Source: Tricholomella constricta (taxonomy: Eukaryota; Basidiomycota; Agaricomycetes; Agaricales; Lyophyllaceae). From it: 64,000 nt of DNA. The notes under the pieces are model-generated. The model was not told the origin of the DNA, made no database searches, and worked only from the letters and a program-made list of their open reading frames with translations. Every line of letters starts with the position of its first letter. The stretch's first letter is position 1. The stretch lies in contig JAACJP010000008.1 of NCBI GenBank assembly GCA_013368375.1, forward strand, positions 1 to 64,000. The letters are read 5' to 3'. Positions 57,398 through 64,000 of the stretch are shown here, one piece after another. Position numbers and translations under genes: made by a program.

Positions 57398-60300
57398 CTG
57401 TCGAGCCGACGGTATACCGATGACTGAGCCCGACCTGCGAGCCCCGACCAACCCGTATGTTGAGGACGACTCTGATGAGGAGGAGTTCCTCCCCTACACC
57501 CCGATCCTGGAGGAACCTGACCCAGAGTCTGACGACTTCCTGGTGGAAACCTTCCTGAGTGGCGATCGCATCTTCGCGACCGCGATCCATCCGACTCCGA
57601 CCGCCGAACATATTCGGGCCAGCCAAACGACATCGCAGCGACTTGCGGAAGCGCACGCTGCTAACTCCGTGCCCAGAACTTTCCGCGACGCAGTACCGAC
57701 CCACCTCCATGACTTTGAAGATGTCTTCTCCAAAGTCGCATTCGATGAGCTTCCAGAGCGCAAGCAATGGGACCATGCCATCGAACTGGAGCCGGGCGCG
57801 TCGCCGACGGGCACGAAGGTCTACCCGCTCTCACCGGCAGAACAGGTCGAACTCGACGCGTTCCTCAAGGAGAACCTCGAGACAGGTCGCATCCGACCGT
57901 CCAAGTCGCCCATGGCGTCGCCGGTCTTCTTCATCAAGAAGAAGGACGGGTCGCTCCGACTGGTTCAGGATTATCGGACGCTCAATGCGCTCACGGTGAA
58001 GAACCGATACCCGCTGCCCCTCATTAGCGAACTGGTGAATAACCTTCGCGGCGCGCGGTACTTCACCAAGTTGGACGTCCGATGGGGGTACAACAACGTA
58101 CGGATCAAGGAAGGCGACGAGTGGAAGGCAGCGTTTCGGACGAATCGCGGCCTCTTCGAGCCGCTCGTCATGTTCTTCGGCCTCACGAACAGCCCCGCCA
58201 CATTTCAGACCATGATGAATGATATCTTCCGCGATCTGATCGCTGAAGGTGTTGTTTGCGTGTACCTCGATGACATCTTGATTTATACAAAGACGCTAGA
58301 GGAACACCGTCGGGTCACGCGACTGGTACTGGACCGACTCCGCGAACATCAGCTGTTCTTAAAGCCCGAGAAATGCGAATTTGAGCAGACTAAGATCGAG
58401 TATCTCGGGCTGATCATTTCGCAAGGACAAGCGGAAATGGATCCGGTTAAAGTCGCTGGAGTGTTGGAATGGCCGGCACCGAAGAACAAGAAGGAGGTGC
58501 AAGCGTTCCTAGGCTTCACCAATTTCTACCGACGGTTCATCCAGGACTTCTCGCACCACGCCCGACCCCTGTTCGATCTGACAGGCAAGGACGTCGCCTG
58601 GTGATGGGGAGAGTCGGAGCAGTCGGCCTTTGCCCTTCTGAAGTCTGCGATCACATCGGGGCCAGTCCTCATGTTCCCCGACGACGATCGACCGTACCGC
58701 ATCGAAGCCGACTCGTCCGACTTCGCAACGGGCGCAGTCCTGTCGCAAGAGTCGCCGTCCGATGGCAAGTGGCACCCGGTCGCGTTCTACTCGAAGAGCT
58801 TGAACGCCGTCGAGCGGAACTACGAGATCCATGACAAAGAGATGCTGGCGATCATCCGGTCTCTGGAGGAATGGCGACACTTTGTAGAAGGCGCAAAGCA
58901 CAAGGTGGAGATCTGGACCGACCACAAGAACCTCGAGTACTTCCTCACCGCGAAGAAACTCAATCGGCGTCAAGCCCGATGGTCGCTTTACCTCGCTAAC
59001 TTCGACTTCGCCCTCCACCACCGTCCTGGCCGTAGCATGGGCAAACCCGACGCGTTATCGCGTCGCCCCGACCATGGCGACGGAAGCGCCGACAACGCCA
59101 ACATCGTGCTGCTCAAACCAGAATTCTTCGCCGTTCGTGCAACTGAAGGCCTTGCACTGGTCGGAGAGGAGGATGATGTGCTGAAAGCGATCCGCAAGGG
59201 CAATCGCGATGGGGCTCAGGAGGATGCGGTCGCGAAAGCGGCACAACTGGTCAAAGCATCCAAGATCGCCGGCCGCTCCCTTCGCTTTGGCGAGCGGGGA
59301 GAGGAAGGCGGTCTGCTCACGTTCCGTGGACGGATCTATGTCCCGAACGTCCCAGACCTTCGCCGACGCATTGTGGAGCAGCACCACGACTCCAAGGTCG
59401 CCGGTCACCCCGGTCGCTGGAAGACGCTCGAACTGGTGTCGCGCAACTACTGGTGGCCCCAGATGTCGCGCTTCATCGGTTCGTACACCAGCACCTGTGA
59501 CATGTGTCTGCGCACGAAACCTCGCCGCCAACTCCCCGTCGGACAGCTGCAGCCGCTTCCCATCCCCGAAGGCCGATGGAATGTCGTATCGGTCGACTTC
59601 ATCACCGAACTTCCAGAGTCCAACGGCCACGACGCGATCATGAATGTCGTGGATTCGGTTGGAAAGCGCGCGCACTTCATCGCGTCGCACACGACTTGTT
59701 CGGCCCTGGGAGCTGCGAACCTCTACCGTCGCCACGTCTGGAAGCTGCACGGTCTCCCCGACGCATTCGTCTCCGATCGAGGTCCACAGTTCGTCGCCGA
59801 GTTCACGCGCGAACTGTACAGACTCCTGGGTATCAAGCTGTCGGCCTCGACGGCGTACCACCCACAGACCGACGGACAGACAGAGCATGTCAACCAGGAA
59901 CTGGAACAGTTCTTGCGAGTCTTCTGCAATGAGCGCCAGAACGATTGGGAGGACCTCCTGCCCGACGCCGAATTCAGTTACAACAACCATGTACATTCGG
60001 CGACGCAGCAGACCCCCTTCCTGCTTGACACTGGTCGGCATCCGCGCATGGGCTTTGAGCCGCGTCGGGGCGCTTCCAAGAACGAGTCAGCAGACGAGTT
60101 CGTGGAGCGCATGAAGGAAGCACAGGAGGAAGCCAAGGCAGCGCTTTCAAAGGCCAAAGACGACATGGAGCGGTATTACAACCAGCGGCACGCCCCAACG
60201 CCCGACTACCAGCCTGGCGACAAGGTATACCTGGACGCGACCGACATTTCTACGACCCGACCGTCTAAGAAGTTGTCGCATCGCTACCTTGGCCCTTTCG

Positions 60301-60714
60301 TCGTGCAAAGGCGAGTCGGCCCGCTGGCATACCGCCTCCTGCTGCCTCAGTCCATGAAGCGCATCCACCCAGTCTTCCACGTCGTGAAGCTCATCCCCGC
60401 CATTGCTGATCCGATCGAAGGTCGTCGATCCGATCCCCCTCCGCCCCCCGACATAATCGACGATGAACCCCATTACGAAGTTGAAAAGATCCTCGATAGC
60501 CGAACCTTCCGCAAAAAACTACAGTACAAGGTCCTGTGGAAGGGCTATGGTTACGAAGAAGCTTCTTGGGAACCTCGCGAAAATGTCGCCGCCCCCGATC
60601 TGGTACGCAAATTTCACCGCGACAACCCTGATGCCCCACGCCACATTCGTGGCATCTTCACTCTATCCCCCGCCATCTTCGCCACCGTCACCCCGCACCG
60701 AGTCGTTGCGATTC

Positions 60715-60728
60715 AAAAGGGGGGGTGA
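60715..60728 (+). other. Polypurine tract of the chromovirus
   Basis: AAAAGGGGGGGTGA directly precedes the 3' LTR and overlaps the last codons and the stop of pol. Confidence 0.85.
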
Positions 60729-61225
60729 TGTTAGGGGAACACCTGTTTGGTGATCACGTGACCATCCGATTCCTCGGACGAGCACGTGACCAACCGCTCC
60801 TCAGATGATCGCGATCCCGACCCCGACGCTCCGCCCCAAGCATCGGTGTACATACTTATAACTTCCTGTCGTTACTTCCCCTTCCAGCGCGCGCCCGATC
60901 CCGACTCCCGACATCCCGACGTCGGTCACCCGACCTCGTGCGCCTGCACCCTGAGCCACGAGGATCGGACAGCGTCGGGAACGTGTACATACACGCGCCG
61001 CTGCCCATCCGTTATCATTTACGTACCATACACCCCAGAGAGCCGGCCCTCAAGTAGTTACTCGTATATAGTCATCCTCCTGACATGGGGGAATCCTTTA
61101 CTCTATTCTCATTGGATTCCCCTCTGCCAGGTAGGTCTACTTACGTTCTCTCTAATCGTACATAATATAACATTGGATTCCCCTCTGCCAGCACGACTAA
61201 GCTCTGCGCTGAGGTCGCCCTAACA
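60729..61225 (+). repeat. 3' LTR of the chromovirus
   Basis: Same length as, and by eye identical to, the 5' LTR. It is followed by the target duplication GTAAC (61226-61230). Confidence 0.95.
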
Positions 61226-61230
61226 GTAAC

Positions 61231-61675
61231 AGCACCTGCTCTGTGGCCCCCTATTGCATCATATAGGCCTGCAGCATTGCTGGGTGTGCTCCATAGGCAA
61301 CGACCCGCGGACGTCCGCAGACATGGGCAGTGCCCCACAAGCCCCCCACCCTGCTGCCCCCCCACAGCACCGTATCGGCCCCCTGCAATCCTGGGTGTGC
61401 CCCAGACAACGACCCGCGGATGTCCGCGGACATGGGCAGTGCTCCGCAAGCCCCCCCACCCTGCTGCCCCCCCACAGCACCATATCGGCCCCCTGCAATA
61501 CTGGGTATGCTCCACAGACAACGACCCGCGGAGGTCCGCGGATGTGGGTAGTGCCCCACTAGCCCCCACCTGCTGCCCCCCGCAGCACCATATAGGCCCG
61601 CTGGTGCCGTCAAGTACGCTACAATGTATGGGCCCGCTGGACCGTAGGACACGCTACATTGTAATGCCCCTACCT
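61231..61675 (-). repeat. Right inverted arm, outer part
   Basis: Continues the interrupted repeat after the chromovirus and ends with the terminal inverted repeat (TGGACCGTAGGACACGCTAC near 61639). Confidence 0.85.
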
Positions 61676-62435
61676 GTCTCAAATCCGCGCGAGCTCCATC
61701 GTATGCATCAAGCAGCTGGGTTATGACCAGCTGCGCCATTCCATCGTCCAAGAAATCACAAAATTCGCGGTGAATATCCGCGTCTTCCAATCGGTCCAAG
61801 AGAGAAGAAAGGAGACCATCGTCTGCGAATGGTCTCCTCGAACTTGTAGCAGGCGATACTCTGCGATCGTCTGCCATCCTCCGCGAACTCGATGCCGACG
61901 ACGCTTTGTCGTCTGCATTTGGTGCGACATGTTGCTGCACCGGTTCACCGTGCACCACTTGCGCCGGCGGAGCATTTGCTTGCAGACGACTTTGGTCGTC
62001 TACCTCCATCTTCTCTTGCTCGTTGTACTGCGTATTGTGCGGTACAGGCTGCATGGACATTTGGGGGTACCACGTCGGTTGCGGGTACCCCATGAAACCC
62101 GCCATTGATGGCATCTGTTGGAATGCCAGCCCTGGCGGATAAAAACCACCCATAGGTGGTTGTTGCCCTTGGTGGTGCGGTTGGCTCATATGGCCAACCG
62201 TCGGAAATGGTTGTTGCCCCTGATGGGGCAGTTGGCTCATATGGCCAACCGGAGGATATTGGTATAGTTGGGGCTGCGAGCCCATGTAAGTTGGGGGCGG
62301 GGGCGCATTTTCCGCGCGCCCCTGCACTCCCTCCCCACTTGAACTCGGCCCCGGGTTCGAATTTTGCTGGTCGGTGCGGCTGTCGCCGCCCCGAATCGTG
62401 TCGTTGCTGGAAGTTGGTACTTGGCTGGGGTACAT
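61676..62435 (-). CDS. Extra reading frame of the outer retroelement, upstream part
   Basis: About 250 codons from an ATG at 62435, running to the target duplication at 61683-61676. The sequence is Pro/Gln/Met-rich with tandem units around GHMSQLPHQGQQPF and GHMSQPHHQGQQPP, then a Ser/Arg/Asp stretch, and ends in a helical segment (FCDFLDDGMAQLVITQLLDA). The frame phase at the octamer equals that of the downstream part at 50041, so the two were one exon before the foldback-like element entered. The frame after the insertion point runs on into the repeat without coding meaning. No domain is recognised. Confidence 0.5.
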
Positions 62436-62569
62436 GTTGGTTTGTGTTGAAAGGGTTGAAAATCGGTTGCGCGTCTAGCGCCAAACATATTTAACCTTCT
62501 GTCATAACTTTTGATGGTTATGTAATTTTCCTGATCGCCGTGGTCACATGACCGCACCACATTCTAGGT

Positions 62570-62814
62570 TCATCGCGGTAATGTCGACGCGCTCTTCATC
62601 CCTTGCAATTCCAAGTAGCGATCAAGTGCCGCTAACTTGTTACAATTGGTGTGCGGTTCCCAGGTGGTGTCTCCCAGGCTCCACCTGACCTGATATTCCA
62701 CAGTATTATTTTGGGTCCATCTATGGCCCAAAATGTCTTCTACGAACCATTTGTGATTATCCGGCGCCCCAAAATCGTAGGGCTCCGGATGAGTTCTATT
62801 AGGGAACATCGTAT

Positions 62815-62815
<1 letters not shown>
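62570..62815 (-). pseudogene. Chromodomain tail of a Ty3-type pol, truncated
   Basis: The 79-residue frame reads NHKWFVEDILGHRW, then VEYQVRWSLGDTTWEPHTN and a C-terminal helix, which is the chromodomain at the end of chromovirus integrase. In chromoviruses this module directs integration to marked chromatin. Everything upstream (reverse transcriptase, RNase H, integrase core) is missing, because the LINE poly(A) end lies immediately before it. It belongs to a different element family from the one at 54357-61225, as the chromodomain sequence is clearly different. Confidence 0.75.
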
Positions 62816-62846
<31 letters not shown>

Positions 62847-62848
<2 letters not shown>

Positions 62849-63071
62849 TGGTGCGGTGTGTCAGGTAGCGACAACTCACAAAGTCAGCCTCGCTACCTCG
62901 CTTTGTATCGACGGAGAGTTTCACTCCGTATCATAGAGAATAATAGTAAACCACGACGAGGAAATGTTTTATACACGAATGCATTTAAAATGCAGACAGT
63001 GTGGGAATCGGCGACAGATATCATCAGCAGCCATGGTAACTCCTCTTTCGATTCATTATTACCAATGACTG
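62847..63071 (-). other. 3' untranslated part of the LINE
   Basis: Between the polyprotein stop and the poly(A) run; no coding content. Confidence 0.6.
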
Positions 63072-63995
63072 CTAACGATTTCTCCCTCTCGGGCGTTCTG
63101 TCCCTCTACCCACTAAAACCCCGGTTTTAGCGTACCAGTTTTCTGGTAAGTTTTCTTCATTTTGAAGTGTGTTCTTCCAAGTTTGTCTAACTAGGGAGGA
63201 GCGTATGGCTTTACGGCCGTACCTCATATTGTCTGTCATGAGGCAGTCGAATTTAAGGCGTCGGTTTATGGCCTCGTACCACCTGTTTTCTGCTTCTACT
63301 TTGGTGTGTTTTTTCTCTGGGTCAGAGTCTCTCCCAATGCGCCATTCGCAGCGGAGCTTCCATATTAGATGTGTAGATTCTGTCATGATAATTTTGTATA
63401 GGCGACTAGCACCGACTCTGGGTTTCCCTTTTTCGTCCTTGAAGCTTACCAGGGCGCATCCAAGTTGCATTCCTATTGTCGGCTGGAACCACGGGAGGCC
63501 TTTTCGGGACCATAGGTTTTCGGCTAGACGCCATATCGTGTCTTGACAGGAATCCGGACATTCGGTGAGTATATGGTCCATTGACTCTTCTGTGTTACAT
63601 GTTTGACATTGCGACCTATGTTCGAAGTTTGTTATGCGCGACCAGAAGTCTCCTATGGGATAGGAATTGTGCATTGTTCGCCACAAGAAGGCACTGATGT
63701 TTCGTGATATGTCTTTACATTGGAGGGAGTTCCATATACGTCTGTCCGACGGTAGGTTGCCCACATTATCTTTTATCGTATGTCTGACCATATCAAGGTG
63801 TATCAGTGTCTTTCGGCGTATTTTAACGGTTGATAGCTCCATTATGCCCTGGTATAGAAGCGCTTGGGTCACTGTGGTCAGTTTGGCGCCTGATAGGTCG
63901 AAATTTGGGGGGATTTGGAGGTCAACGGCATCGGCATTCGTGGGGTCTTTCATTGCCCCTTCATTTGCGAGGGCGTCGGCCCCATCATTCCCCAT
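63072..63995 (-). CDS. LINE polyprotein C-terminus (end of RNase H and zinc knuckle), partial
   Basis: The 307 visible residues start in the RNase H region (GNDGADALANEGA). They then carry ISAFLWRTMHNSYPIGDFW and a CxxC...H...C motif (CQTCNTEESMDHILTECP), and end GVLVGRGTERPRGRNR, close to the usual GVLVGIGP ending of basidiomycete LINEs. The product would be the tail of the endonuclease/reverse transcriptase polyprotein. The upstream domains lie outside the window, so intactness cannot be judged. Confidence 0.85.
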   Translation of the reverse strand: MGNDGADALANEGAMKDPTNADAVDLQIPPNFDLSGAKLTTVTQALLYQGIMELSTVKIRRKTLIHLDMVRHTIKDNVGNLPSDRRIWNSLQCKDISRNISAFLWRTMHNSYPIGDFWSRITNFEHRSQCQTCNTEESMDHILTECPDSCQDTIWRLAENLWSRKGLPWFQPTIGMQLGCALVSFKDEKGKPRVGASRLYKIIMTESTHLIWKLRCEWRIGRDSDPEKKHTKVEAENRWYEAINRRLKFDCLMTDNMRYGRKAIRSSLVRQTWKNTLQNEENLPENWYAKTGVLVGRGTERPRGRNR

Positions 63996-64000
63996 ATTAC

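Larger units (their letters stand above)
56192..60728 (+). pseudogene. Chromovirus pol, interrupted by a solo LTR and one stop codon
   Basis: The -1 frame after gag carries an aspartic protease (ALVDSGATGSFLN), is broken at 56901-57397 by a solo LTR, and resumes in the same phase if the LTR and one CTGTC copy are removed. Reverse transcriptase follows (SPVFFIKKKDGSLRLVQDYR; catalytic VYLDDILIYTK). After VAW at 58599-58601 there is an in-frame TGA (58602-58604). Then come RNase H (YRIEADSSDFATGAVLSQ) and integrase with its zinc-binding HHCC region (HHDSKVAGHPGRW, CDMCLRTKPRR) and catalytic core (VSVDFITELP; VSDRGPQFVAEFTREL; STAYHPQTDGQTEHVN). It ends with a chromodomain (YEVEKILDSRTF, VLWKGYGYEEASWEPRENV). 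The stop is consistent with a C-to-T change of a CGA codon. This copy cannot make full Pol. Confidence 0.93.
54357..61225 (+). mobile_element. Full-length Ty3/gypsy chromovirus, 6,869 bp, with a nested solo LTR
   Basis: Two 497-bp LTRs (54357-54853 and 60729-61225), which look identical by eye, bound gag and pol, with GTAAC duplicated at the borders. Domain order is gag zinc knuckle, protease, reverse transcriptase, RNase H, integrase and chromodomain, the order of Ty3/gypsy chromoviruses. The copy is recent by LTR identity. It is not intact: a solo LTR of the same family sits inside pol, and one TGA stop lies between reverse transcriptase and RNase H. It lies in the right arm of the foldback-like element. 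Confidence 0.95.
50042..61675. mobile_element. Foldback-like element with tandem-repeat inverted arms, split by a chromovirus
   Basis: GTCTCAAA is present at 50034-50041 and again at 61676-61683, an 8-bp target duplication. The ends are inverted repeats: from ACTACAATGTAGCGTGTCC at the left and its near-exact reverse complement at the right, continuing for 70 or more bases (GGTCCAGCGGGCCCATACAT and onward). Inside these, tandem repeats run inward in opposite orientation on the two sides. Without the nested retroelement and its 5-bp duplication the element is about 4,760 bp. No transposase frame is visible in its 1.5-kb core, so it appears non-autonomous. The insertion lies in a reading frame that continues in the same phase on both sides of the duplicated octamer. 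Confidence 0.8.
62819..64000 (-). mobile_element. 3' part of a Tad1-like LINE with poly(A) tail
   Basis: A minus-strand non-LTR retrotransposon enters from the right edge. Its last coding segment ends at 63072, a 3' untranslated part follows, and a run of about 28 A on the minus strand (T at 62819-62846) marks the insertion point next to the chromodomain fragment. Confidence 0.85.

Noticed and set aside
50042..61675. The whole foldback-like element as a giant spliced intron of the extra frame
   Set aside because: A GTAGGG donor and AG acceptors exist near the ends, but none of the pairings I tried keeps the frame, whereas simple removal at the duplicated octamer does.

Overview
The window reads as nuclear DNA of a mushroom-forming basidiomycete (Agaricomycetes). 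Genes are compact and packed on both strands, and nearly all are cut by GT-AG introns of 37-98 nt, often with very small exons. Protein families such as the E2/F-box fusion, the DUF6698-like remnant and the Tad1-like LINE tail are typical of that group. The species cannot be named from the sequence.

Left half, about 1-42,700, is a housekeeping region. In order it holds: the 3' part of an unknown Pro/Thr-rich protein; a 124-bp minisatellite; a wax-synthase-like acyltransferase; two intron-containing tRNA-Glu(CTC) genes and a truncated third copy; a head-to-head pair of ATG12 and the beta subunit of SNF1/AMPK; AMP deaminase; a ubiquitin-conjugating (E2) domain joined to an F-box-like region; a large secreted GH18 chitinase with LysM and chitin-binding modules; EBP2 (60S ribosome biogenesis); a pepsin-like protease; a DCAF5-like WD40 protein; a queuosine-salvage enzyme; a small conserved protein; an arrestin-like adaptor; ribonucleotide reductase large subunit with MluI-type cell-cycle boxes in its first introns; a BTB protein; and a small unknown protein. 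ATG12, SNF1 beta and AMP deaminase sit within about 6.6 kb and all bear on cellular energy status.

Right part, about 43,000-64,000, is a nest of mobile DNA. A deleted pogo-like element (TA target duplication) and a broken DUF6698-like gene come first. Then comes the minus-strand 3' end of a Ty3-type retroelement: a chromodomain fragment, a long extra reading frame of unknown function, a polypurine tract and a 137-bp LTR. The extra reading frame is split by a foldback-like element of about 4.8 kb (8-bp target duplication) whose long inverted arms are tandem repeats carrying a perfect 16-bp palindrome. The right arm of that element is invaded by a complete Ty3/gypsy chromovirus (497-bp LTRs, 5-bp target duplication). 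The chromovirus carries a solo LTR of its own family inside pol, with its own 5-bp target duplication, and one in-frame stop between reverse transcriptase and RNase H. A Tad1-like LINE tail with a long poly(A) cuts the chromodomain end of the outer retroelement and runs off the window.

The most unusual observations are the extra reading frame in the env-like position of the outer retroelement, the palindrome-studded foldback element, the chromovirus signals for self-priming and -1 frameshifting, the 4-nt exon in ribonucleotide reductase, and the 73-bp ATG12/SNF1-beta divergent promoter.
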